This document shows positions 1 to 5,000 of a DNA stretch of 5,152 nt, piece after piece. The stretch comes from Pseudolysobacter sp. (GTDB lineage: Bacteria > Pseudomonadota > Gammaproteobacteria > Xanthomonadales > Rhodanobacteraceae), in NCBI GenBank assembly GCA_025351985.1, contig JANXUW010000729.1, positions 1 through 5,152 on the forward strand, in the 5' to 3' direction. The notes beneath the pieces were generated by a model that did not search any database, was not told the origin of the DNA, and saw nothing but the letters and a program-made list of their open reading frames with translations. The translations under genes and the position numbers were made by a program. Within the stretch, counting starts at the first letter, position 1. Each line of letters starts with the position of its first letter.

Positions 1-983
1 TTCTTGCGGATCAGTTCATCGGCAAACGTGAGATTGGTTTCGTTCGACGGAAACGCCTTGAGGAAATCCTTGCGCGGCATTTTCGCCTGCTTGATGCAGA
101 CGTCCATCATGATGCGTTCGTGCGAGCGGATGTTCTGCACCACGTCGCGCAACTTGCGCACAAAGCTGTCGATCATGATCGACGGCAGCTTGAGCTTGAG
201 GAACGCCTCGGCCATCGAGTCGCGAATCTTCTGCGCTTTCTTGTCGTCGAGGCCGGCCTTGGACGTGGCCTTCTGGAACTTGGTGTAATAACCGCGCAGT
301 TCTTCCATGCGGTTGGCCACTTCGATCGGGTCCGGGCCGGTATCGCCGGGCGCGGCTTCTTCGCCTTCGGCAGATTCTTCTTCGTCATCCTTGGCCACGG
401 CTTCGCTGCTGTCGTCTTCGAGCAGCGCTTCGATCACTTCCGGCGGCGGTGGCGGTTCGATATCGAGAAAACCGGTGAGCACTTCCGAGAGACGCTTCTT
501 GCCTTCCTTGTGCTGGTCGAATTCCTCCAGCAGCAAATGGATCGACCACGGGAAACTCGCCAGCGAGGACTGCACCTGATTCAGGCCTTCCTCGATGCGC
601 TTCGCAATCGCGATTTCGCCCTCGCGCGTGAGCAATTCGACCGTGCCCATTTCGCGCATGTACATGCGCACGGGATCGGTGGTGCGGCCGACCTCGGAAT
701 CCACCGCCGACAATACCGCGACGGCTTCTTCGGTGGCGGTTTCGTCATCGGTGGCGACCGGTGTTTCGGGCAGCAGGGTTTCGGTATCGGGTGCTACTTC
801 ATGCACCTCGATACCCATCTCGTTGATCATGCCGATGATGTCTTCGAGCTGCTCCGGATCGACGATGTCGTCGGGCAGGTGATCGTTGACTTCGGCGTAG
901 GTCAGGTAACCCTGTTCCTTGCCTTTGATGATCAGCGTTTTGATTTCGGATTGTTGCTGCGCGGGTGTTGTCTCGATCGCCAT
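1..983 (-). CDS. rpoD: RNA polymerase sigma-70 factor RpoD, N-terminal part (3' end outside window)
   Basis: This is the primary sigma factor, which directs RNA polymerase to housekeeping promoters. The frame is open for 327 codons from the ATG at 983-981 and runs off the left edge. Residues 14-62 match region 1.1, including GKEQGYLTYAEVNDHLP at 21-37. Residues 95-131 match region 1.2 and contain GRTTDPVRMYMREMGT followed by VELLTREGEI, near-identical to E. coli sigma-70. The rest is the non-conserved region between 1.2 and 2.1. It has a five-proline run at 177-181 and a very acidic segment at about 189-214 (13 Asp/Glu in 26 residues). It then returns to family-like sequence (SHERIMMD, KQAKMPRKDF, NET). 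Regions 2 to 4, which bind core enzyme and promoter DNA, are outside the window. The Shine-Dalgarno is poor (a GGA a few bases before the ATG), but alignment to the family N-terminus fixes the start. E. coli RpoD has 613 residues, so about half is present. Confidence 0.98.
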   Translation of the reverse strand, partial: MAIETTPAQQQSEIKTLIIKGKEQGYLTYAEVNDHLPDDIVDPEQLEDIIGMINEMGIEVHEVAPDTETLLPETPVATDDETATEEAVAVLSAVDSEVGRTTDPVRMYMREMGTVELLTREGEIAIAKRIEEGLNQVQSSLASFPWSIHLLLEEFDQHKEGKKRLSEVLTGFLDIEPPPPPEVIEALLEDDSSEAVAKDDEEESAEGEEAAPGDTGPDPIEVANRMEELRGYYTKFQKATSKAGLDDKKAQKIRDSMAEAFLKLKLPSIMIDSFVRKLRDVVQNIRSHERIMMDVCIKQAKMPRKDFLKAFPSNETNLTFADELIRK

Positions 984-1012
984 GGGATTCCGTAAGTAAT
1001 ATGCTGCTAACT

Positions 1013-1052
1013 AGAACCTTGCAGTATAGGCGGGGTGTCAAGAGTGACTTAA
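1013..1052 (-). promoter_or_regulatory. Candidate rpoD promoter region
   Basis: Read on the minus strand, a TATACT hexamer (1028-1023) matches the sigma-70 -10 consensus at five of six positions. It would start transcription about 33 bases before the rpoD ATG. The only -35 at a normal distance is a weak TTAAGT (1052-1047, 18-base spacer). A perfect TTGACA lies at 1041-1036 but is only 7 bases from TATACT, too close to act with it. At 17-18 bases below that TTGACA there is only GGTTCT or GTTCTA, poor -10 boxes. A promoter here is likely from position, but which hexamers are used is uncertain. Confidence 0.4.
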
Positions 1053-1077
1053 CTGACTGAATTTGCTGGCATCTGCG

Positions 1078-1102
1078 AAAAACAGCCGCGCTGGCTGCGG
1101 CG
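1078..1102 (-). terminator. Probable rho-independent terminator of dtd
   Basis: On the minus strand the sequence CAGCC, a five-base loop, then GGCTG (1097-1083) is followed at once by TTTTT (1082-1078). An alternative fold pairs GCCGC with GCGGC (1101-1097 with 1089-1085) around a seven-base loop, two bases before the same T run. It begins about 43 bases after the dtd stop codon and points away from dtd. The stem is short but GC-rich. If it works, dtd and rpoD are separate transcription units. Confidence 0.5.
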
Positions 1103-1144
1103 CGTTCGCGATGCTGCTTGGATGCACGTTATATGCAGACGGTT

Positions 1145-1585
1145 TCATCGCGCTTCAAGCCAGAACGTGACCGGACCGTCGTTTATCAGATGGATTTGCA
1201 TGTCCGCGCCGAACCTTCCGCACGCCACGTCGGCATGCCGGCTGCGCGAGAGTTCCACCAACCGCGCGAACCAGCGCGCGCCTTCTTCCGGCGTTGCCGC
1301 CGCGGTAAAACCGGCGCGCATGCCGCTGCGGGTGTCCGCCGCCAGAGTGAACTGCGAGACCAGCAGCAGGCCGCCGTTGATATCGGCAAGTGAGCGATTC
1401 ATGCGCCCGCTGTCGTCGCCGAAAATGCGATAACGAAGCAAGCGCTGCAGCGTACGTTCGACCTGTGCTTCGCCATCGCCCGGTTGCACCGCCACCAGCG
1501 CAAGCACACCACGACCGATCGCGCCGATGGTCTCGCCGGCGACATCGACATGCGCTTCGCTCACGCGCTGGATCAGTGCAATCAT
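1145..1585 (-). CDS. dtd: D-aminoacyl-tRNA deacylase (Dtd)
   Basis: Dtd is a cytoplasmic proofreading enzyme that cleaves the ester between a D-amino acid (or glycine on the wrong tRNA) and tRNA, keeping D-residues out of translation. The 146-residue product is the family size (E. coli 145) and aligns along its whole length. It starts MIALIQRV, has YRIF at 52-55, the active-site SQFTLAADT at 77-85, and NDGPVTFWL at 135-143 near the C-terminus. Gly137-Pro138 is the cross-subunit Gly-cisPro motif that enforces chirality, so the enzyme should be a homodimer. The ATG at 1585-1583 is chosen because the family begins there; the frame is open upstream to a TTG at 1633, which would add 16 unconserved residues. 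No convincing Shine-Dalgarno is visible. The gene is divergent from the acyltransferase and upstream of rpoD on the same strand. Confidence 0.96.
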   Translation of the reverse strand: MIALIQRVSEAHVDVAGETIGAIGRGVLALVAVQPGDGEAQVERTLQRLLRYRIFGDDSGRMNRSLADINGGLLLVSQFTLAADTRSGMRAGFTAAATPEEGARWFARLVELSRSRHADVACGRFGADMQIHLINDGPVTFWLEAR

Positions 1586-1700
1586 CGATTCGGTATCCAA
1601 GTGGGTGTTCGATTGCCGCGCAGGTGTCGGCAATGATTGGTTTAGCGTCCTTCCTACAAACGCAAAACAAAGCCAAAGACGGACAATGCGTCGCAGCCGC

Positions 1701-1706
1701 TACAAT
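1701..1706 (+). promoter_or_regulatory. Candidate -10 element of the acyltransferase gene
   Basis: TACAAT matches the TATAAT consensus at five of six positions and lies 26 bases before the acyltransferase ATG at 1733, giving a short leader of about 20 bases. No recognisable -35 box sits 16-18 bases upstream, so this is a weak call made mainly from position in the 147-base divergent gap with dtd. I saw no convincing paired promoter for dtd on the other strand of that gap. Confidence 0.3.
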
Positions 1707-1732
1707 AGTTGACCATTTTTCGTGTGATCGCC

Positions 1733-2620
1733 ATGCGCTGGCATATTGCCTTGCTGTATTTCCTGATTCGCAGTTGCGGGCGCTTGCCGCTGCGCATGCT
1801 GCATCGTCTTGGTGCCGGTCTCGGCTGGATTTTCTGGGTCGCGCACGGCAAGGAGCGGCGTATTGCCGGGCGCAATCTGCAGCTCGCATTTCCCGAGCTC
1901 GACGAGGCGCAGCATGCTGCGTTGTTGCAACGCACGCTGGGCGAAACCGGCAAGTCGTTTCTCGAAGTCACCAAGGTCTGGTCGGGCGATGCGCATGCGG
2001 CGCTCGGTCTGATCCGCGAAGTGCGCGGCGTGGAATTCTACGATGCCGCGCTCGCCGCAAAACATGGCTTGATCATCGCCGCGCCGCATCTCGGTTGCTG
2101 GGAGTTGCTGAACTTTTATCTGTGCAGTCGTGCGCCGATTGCGGTGGCTTATCGCCCGCCGCGGCAGGCCGATCTGGAACCGCTATTGCTCAAGGCGCGC
2201 GGTACGCTGCAAGCCGAACAGGTGCGTGCCGAGGGTGCCGGCGTGCGTACCTTGTACAAGCGCCTGAGTGCGGGCGGCGTGGTCGGAATCTTGCCGGATC
2301 AGGAGCCGAAACAAGGCGACGGCGAGTTCGCACCGTTCTTCGGCGTGCGCGCATTGACCATGGTGCTGGTGTCGCGTCTCGCGCAACGTACCGGCGCGAC
2401 GGTGCTGTTCAGTTTTGCCGAGCGCTTGCCGCAAGGCGCGGGGTATCGGCTGCACTTCGTGCCGGCGCTCGCGGCGATTGCCGATGAAGATTTGAACGTC
2501 GCGGCCGCTGCACTGAATCAAGGTGTGGAAACCTGCGTGCGCATTGCGCCAGCACAATATCAGTGGCACTACAAACGCTATTCGGCGCGACCGCCGGACG
2601 ATCCGCAACGCCTGTATTGA
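1733..2620 (+). CDS. Lipid A biosynthesis (LpxL/HtrB-family) acyltransferase
   Basis: The product is a 295-residue member of the family that transfers a secondary acyl chain from acyl-ACP to a Kdo-lipid A precursor at the cytoplasmic face of the inner membrane. A hydrophobic N-terminal stretch (about 3-37, with basic residues between segments) looks like the usual membrane anchor. The catalytic HX4E motif is His119-Leu-Gly-Cys-Trp-Glu124 within APHLGCWELLN. Further family blocks are GILPDQEP at 185-192, PFFG at 201-204 and QYQWHYKRY at 275-283. The length fits the family (E. coli LpxL 306). ATG 1733 is preferred because it starts right before the anchor; TTG 1709 and GTG 1724 are in-frame alternatives and none has a clear Shine-Dalgarno. 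Which chain and position it acylates (LpxL, LpxM or LpxP type), or whether it acts on another glycolipid or ornithine lipid, cannot be told from sequence alone, so no symbol is given. Confidence 0.92.
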   Translation: MRWHIALLYFLIRSCGRLPLRMLHRLGAGLGWIFWVAHGKERRIAGRNLQLAFPELDEAQHAALLQRTLGETGKSFLEVTKVWSGDAHAALGLIREVRGVEFYDAALAAKHGLIIAAPHLGCWELLNFYLCSRAPIAVAYRPPRQADLEPLLLKARGTLQAEQVRAEGAGVRTLYKRLSAGGVVGILPDQEPKQGDGEFAPFFGVRALTMVLVSRLAQRTGATVLFSFAERLPQGAGYRLHFVPALAAIADEDLNVAAAALNQGVETCVRIAPAQYQWHYKRYSARPPDDPQRLY

Positions 2621-2654
2621 TGCTGCGTCACGAAGTTTTCGCGATGGTACTTGC

Positions 2655-3497
2655 CTAGCCGCTGATCGCTGGCGAGGAGCCTTGCGCGACCGCCATCGGT
2701 GCGCCTTCCAGCGCATGGCATTCCTGCAAAAATGCCAGCACGCGCGCATTGAATTCCTCGCGCGCATCGAACGGCGTGCCGTGCCGCGAACCGGCGAATA
2801 CGCTGATGCGACCGTTCGGCAGACGCGCCGCGTAATCGTGTTTTTCCGCGAGCGGCGTGTAGTCGTGCTCCGCCGCGACGATCAAGGTCGGGCAGGCGAT
2901 GCGCGACAAATGCTGCGCCGCGCTCCAGCCGATCAATGCCTTGATCGTCGCCAGATACGCGCGGCGCGGATTTGCGCCGACCACGCTGACCACGCGTTCG
3001 CGCATCGGGATTTGATGCTCGTGCGGAAACATTCGTCGCGCCACCAGCGCCGCCGTGCGCCGCACGCCGAGCGTACGCACGAGGCCGATCTGCAACTTCG
3101 CCTCCAGCCATTTTTTCCAGTGGTCGATGCGATAGCTCGGCAGGCTGTTGACCAGCACCAGCGCATGTACGCGACGCGATTGATCGGCCGCCATTTGCAA
3201 CGCCACCGCGCCGCCTAGCGAAAATCCGACGATGCTGATTTCAGCGATATGCAGTTTGTCGAGCAAGGCCCACAAGTCATCGGCGAATTGCTGGATCGAA
3301 TACGTACCACGCGGTTTGTCGCTGCGCCCCGAACCGCGCAGGTCGGGCAGGATCAAATGGAAATGCACGGCGAAATCCGGCTGCTGAAATGCCCAGTCGT
3401 CACCGCTCGATCCCAGCCCATGGATCAACAGCAACGGCGGGCCGGCACCACAGGTTTGGTAATGCAACTGGATGCCGTTAATGGCGATGAAAGGCAT
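2655..3497 (-). CDS. Alpha/beta-fold hydrolase
   Basis: A 280-residue single-domain alpha/beta hydrolase of the esterase/lactonase/epoxide hydrolase type, probably cytoplasmic since no signal peptide is seen. The order of motifs is canonical: oxyanion-hole loop LLLIHGLGSSGDDW at 22-35, the DLRGSGRSDKP strand-loop at 52-62, the nucleophile elbow GFSLGG at 91-96 with Ser93, a helical cap at about 120-195, the acid in AAEHDYTP with Asp212, and the catalytic base in GSRHGTPFD with His239. The triad is therefore intact and suggests hydrolysis of an ester, lactone or thioester; the substrate cannot be inferred. About 15 residues at the C-terminus (266-280) extend beyond the fold and look unstructured. 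The ATG at 3497-3495 gives the standard PFIAINGIQLHYQ opening strand. The Shine-Dalgarno is not evident. It is divergent from the exported protein at 3654 and converges on the acyltransferase. Confidence 0.93.
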   Translation of the reverse strand: MPFIAINGIQLHYQTCGAGPPLLLIHGLGSSGDDWAFQQPDFAVHFHLILPDLRGSGRSDKPRGTYSIQQFADDLWALLDKLHIAEISIVGFSLGGAVALQMAADQSRRVHALVLVNSLPSYRIDHWKKWLEAKLQIGLVRTLGVRRTAALVARRMFPHEHQIPMRERVVSVVGANPRRAYLATIKALIGWSAAQHLSRIACPTLIVAAEHDYTPLAEKHDYAARLPNGRISVFAGSRHGTPFDAREEFNARVLAFLQECHALEGAPMAVAQGSSPAISG

Positions 3498-3524
3498 GTT
3501 TCGAGCAAGGACAAAAGGTGGCGA

Positions 3525-3530
3525 AGTATA
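3525..3530 (-). promoter_or_regulatory. Candidate -10 element of the hydrolase gene
   Basis: On the minus strand TATACT (3530-3525) matches the -10 consensus at five of six positions and lies 27 bases before the hydrolase ATG. No good -35 box is found 16-18 bases upstream, where the sequence is GC-rich and forms the 3550-3567 inverted repeat. The call rests on position and the single hexamer. Confidence 0.3.
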
Positions 3531-3549
3531 CGGCTCCCCCCATATTGCT

Positions 3550-3567
3550 GCGCGCTGAACGGCGCGC
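3550..3567. repeat. GC-rich inverted repeat in the hydrolase/3654 divergent gap
   Basis: GCGCGC at 3550-3555 and again at 3562-3567 can pair around a six-base TGAACG loop. A GGCGCC palindrome follows directly at 3568-3573. There is no T run on either side, so this is not a typical terminator. It lies between two divergent genes where promoters are expected and could be a protein-binding site, or simply a product of high GC content. The rest of the 156-base gap (3498-3653) shows only weak hexamers, such as TAGAAT at 3600-3605 ahead of the plus-strand gene. Confidence 0.3.
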
Positions 3568-3653
3568 GGCGCCGTGCATCTGGGCGGCGGACGTAGACGT
3601 AGAATTCATCGGCACAACCTGTAGAGTTGTGATCGAATCCCTGGAGTAAGCGT

Positions 3654-4439
3654 ATGCGTATCGTGTTTGTCGCGACTGTTTTATGCGCGACGCAAAATGT
3701 TCTGGCGCAGGCGGAGACGCCGGCTGTACCGCACAGCTACGCCGGCAACGCGTATGCGCTGGACGATCATCGTTTGTTGTTTCGCGAAGTACATTATCTG
3801 AATGCGAGTCCGACGGATCAGCGTATCGTGGTCTATCAATGCCCCGATGGCAGCGTGTTTGCACGCAAGCACGTGCGCGCCGGTGGCGATGCGCAGGCGC
3901 CGGATTTCCAGCTCGACGACGCGCGCCTGGGTTATCGCGAAGGTGTGCGCCAAGGCGGCAAGGGGCGCGAGGTGTTCATGCGGCGCGGTAGCGATCAGCC
4001 GGAAAACGTGCAGCCGTTGCCGAGCGAAAAAGACAGCGTGATCGACGCGGGTTTCGACACGTTCGTGCAACGTCATTGGCAGGAGTTGCAACATGGCGAT
4101 TCGGTCAGCATTCCGTTTCTCGTGCCGAGCCGCGTGCGTTTTTACGAGTTCAAGGTGAAGCGTATTTCCGAACCGTCGGTCGGTCATGGCGAGATGTTGA
4201 TCCGCCTCGCCATGGATAGCTGGTACAGCTTCGCGTTGCCGCATATCGATGTCAGTTACGACATCGCCACACGCCAGTTGCTGCGCTTCGAGGGCATGTT
4301 GAACATTCGCGGTGCGGACGGAAAAAATCTCACCGCGCGGGTCGAGTTTCCGCTTGGTGATCGCCATGCGACGGTCGATGCAGCCGAGCTGGCGAAGGCC
4401 GAGGCAGCGCCTTTGGTCAAGACGTGCGGCGCGCAATAA
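3654..4439 (+). CDS. Exported protein of unknown function, 261 residues
   Basis: I do not recognise this protein. A good Shine-Dalgarno, GGAG at 3643-3646, is seven bases before the ATG. The N-terminus has a signal-peptide pattern: one early Arg, a hydrophobic core (IVFVATVLCAT), then a likely cleavage near Ala18 or Ala20 (VLA-QA-ETP). The mature part of about 240 residues has no further membrane segment, so a periplasmic location is inferred. It contains YQCPDGSVFARK at 61-72 and a second cysteine near the end (Cys258 in VKTCGAQ), a possible disulfide partner for Cys63. The second half alternates hydrophobic and polar residues (VRFYEFKVKRI, WYSFALPHIDVSYDI, LLRFEGMLNIRG, ARVEFPLGD), suggesting a beta-rich fold. 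An Ala/Glu helix near 240-253 precedes the C-terminus. An antisense frame of equal length exists, but the signal peptide and ribosome site support this strand. It stands alone, divergent from the hydrolase. Confidence 0.85.
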   Translation: MRIVFVATVLCATQNVLAQAETPAVPHSYAGNAYALDDHRLLFREVHYLNASPTDQRIVVYQCPDGSVFARKHVRAGGDAQAPDFQLDDARLGYREGVRQGGKGREVFMRRGSDQPENVQPLPSEKDSVIDAGFDTFVQRHWQELQHGDSVSIPFLVPSRVRFYEFKVKRISEPSVGHGEMLIRLAMDSWYSFALPHIDVSYDIATRQLLRFEGMLNIRGADGKNLTARVEFPLGDRHATVDAAELAKAEAAPLVKTCGAQ

Positions 4440-4540
4440 ACGGACACAACGACCGTCCGCGGACAATCGATCGCCGTGCTGCCGGAAACATTTTCATGTC
4501 GTGATGCAACCCAAGCGCCTGATTCTGCATCTATGTTCTC

Positions 4541-4593
4541 GTAATCGATGAAAACCTGCGTTGTTGGCAAGCGGATTGCAACGCATCGATTAC
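4541..4593. repeat. Interrupted inverted repeat (GTAATCGATG ... CATCGATTAC)
   Basis: GTAATCGATG at 4541-4550 is exactly reverse-complementary to CATCGATTAC at 4584-4593. Inside them CGTTG (4559-4563) pairs with CAACG (4579-4583), giving 15 possible pairs in total with a seven-base bulge on the left arm and a 15-base loop. Each outer arm also contains the palindrome ATCGAT (4544-4549 and 4585-4590), 41 bases apart, close to four helical turns. It could be a folded RNA, or two operator sites for a dimeric regulator. The right arm overlaps the proposed -35 box of the next gene. Confidence 0.55.
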
Positions 4594-4617
4594 AAAGAAT
4601 GCCAAAGATCATTAAAT
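4589..4617 (+). promoter_or_regulatory. Weak candidate promoter of the small exported-protein gene
   Basis: ATTACA (4589-4594) and TTAAAT (4612-4617) each match four of six consensus positions for -35 and -10 and are separated by 17 bases. Transcription would begin near 4624, at or inside the hairpin at 4622-4645, leaving a leader of about 40 bases. The match is marginal and is offered mainly because spacing and position fit. Confidence 0.25.
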
Positions 4618-4621
4618 CGGA

Positions 4622-4645
4622 GGATCGCCGCCAATACGGCGATCC
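4622..4645 (+). repeat. Perfect 9-bp hairpin in the leader of the small exported-protein gene
   Basis: GGATCGCCG (4622-4630) and CGGCGATCC (4637-4645) are exact reverse complements around a six-base loop, CCAATA. The stem is GC-rich and should be stable. It ends six bases before the Shine-Dalgarno AAGGA (4652-4656), so it leaves the ribosome site free. There is no T run, so it does not look like a terminator. A role in transcript stability or as an operator is possible but inferred. Confidence 0.6.
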
Positions 4646-4663
4646 GGCGCCAAGGAAAAAGTC

Positions 4664-4933
4664 ATGAACATGAAAATGCAATTGGTACGTGGCACGCTGG
4701 GACTGGTGATGTTTGCGAGCGTCGGCGCATGGGCGGTAACGCATCGCGTGGCGGTTGGAAAACCTTCGGCAATGCGTGTTGCCATGAGTGAATCTGTTGC
4801 CGCAGAAACTGCCGAGCGAGTGGCAAGACGATCTGCCAACGAGGCCGCAGCAATACGTGAGCTGGTGGCGGCACGCGATTCGCGCGGCGTGCCGACGAAT
4901 GTTCGTATCGTCAGCATGACACTCACGCCATAA
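4664..4933 (+). CDS. Small exported protein of unknown function, 89 residues
   Basis: I do not recognise this protein. The start is well supported: AAGGA at 4652-4656 lies seven bases before the ATG. The N-terminus is a typical Sec signal peptide, with Lys4 and Arg9, a hydrophobic core ([14 protein letters not shown], 12-25) and an Ala-X-Ala cleavage site at Ala22-Trp-Ala24. The mature peptide would be about 65 residues. It has no cysteine and no second membrane segment. Residues 36-72 are rich in Ala, Glu and Arg and free of proline and glycine, so one long charged helix is likely. A short beta-like tail follows ([14 protein letters not shown]). The location is probably periplasmic; if the signal is not cleaved, it would be anchored in the inner membrane. 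It is preceded by the structured leader and followed 67 bases later by trmL. Confidence 0.75.
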   Translation: MNMKMQLVRGTLGLVMFASVGAWAVTHRVAVGKPSAMRVAMSESVAAETAERVARRSANEAAAIRELVAARDSRGVPTNVRIVSMTLTP

Positions 4934-5000
4934 CGTCCGATCGCGCGCGAATCGAATGGCGGCGCTTGTCGCCAGCGTCGTGCTGACGAATAATCGCGAC

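Larger units (their letters stand above)
4440..4663. other. Non-coding region of 224 bases with several dyads
   Basis: No open frame with a start site and family resemblance is seen here. Just after the upstream stop, CGGAC (4441-4445) and GTCCG (4455-4459) can pair, and GTCCGCGGAC (4455-4464) is a perfect 10-base palindrome; neither is followed by a T run, so no clear intrinsic terminator for the 3654 gene is present. GATGCA (4503-4508) and TGCATC (4526-4531) form a further short inverted repeat. The two larger structures (4541-4593 and 4622-4645) are listed separately. The region presumably holds the promoter and leader of the small gene at 4664. Confidence 0.6.

Noticed and set aside
120..995. 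Plus-strand open frame of 291 codons
   Set aside because: It is antisense to rpoD, whose translation matches conserved sigma-70 sequence throughout. The plus-strand product is rich in Phe, Arg, Gly and His with no recognisable motif.
1029..1052. Heat-shock (sigma-32 type) promoter for rpoD, suggested by CTTGACACCCCGCC on the minus strand
   Set aside because: The CTTGA-like and CCCC-like parts are adjacent instead of separated by 13-17 bases, and no other upstream CTTGAAA-like box fits.
1390..2487. Plus-strand open frame of 365 codons, longer than the acyltransferase it overlaps
   Set aside because: It crosses the dtd antisense region and the acyltransferase in another frame. Its product is Arg/Ala/Cys-rich with no motif, while the acyltransferase frame has all the family blocks.
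2523..3218. Plus-strand open frame of 231 codons
   Set aside because: It is antisense to the alpha/beta hydrolase, whose catalytic motifs are all in place on the minus strand.
4440..4464. Intrinsic terminator for the exported-protein gene at 3654
   Set aside because: The CGGAC/GTCCG and GTCCGCGGAC dyads are short and no T run follows on the plus strand.
3681..4466. Minus-strand open frame with the same length (261 codons) as the gene opposite
   Set aside because: The plus-strand gene has a good Shine-Dalgarno and a signal peptide. The antisense product has neither and is rich in Arg, His and Ala, as expected for a shadow frame in GC-rich DNA.
4500..4600. Integron attC site, considered because Xanthomonadales chromosomes can carry integrons
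   Set aside because: The inverted repeat lacks the paired RYYYAAC and GTTRRRY core sites, and no gene cassette array or integrase is present.
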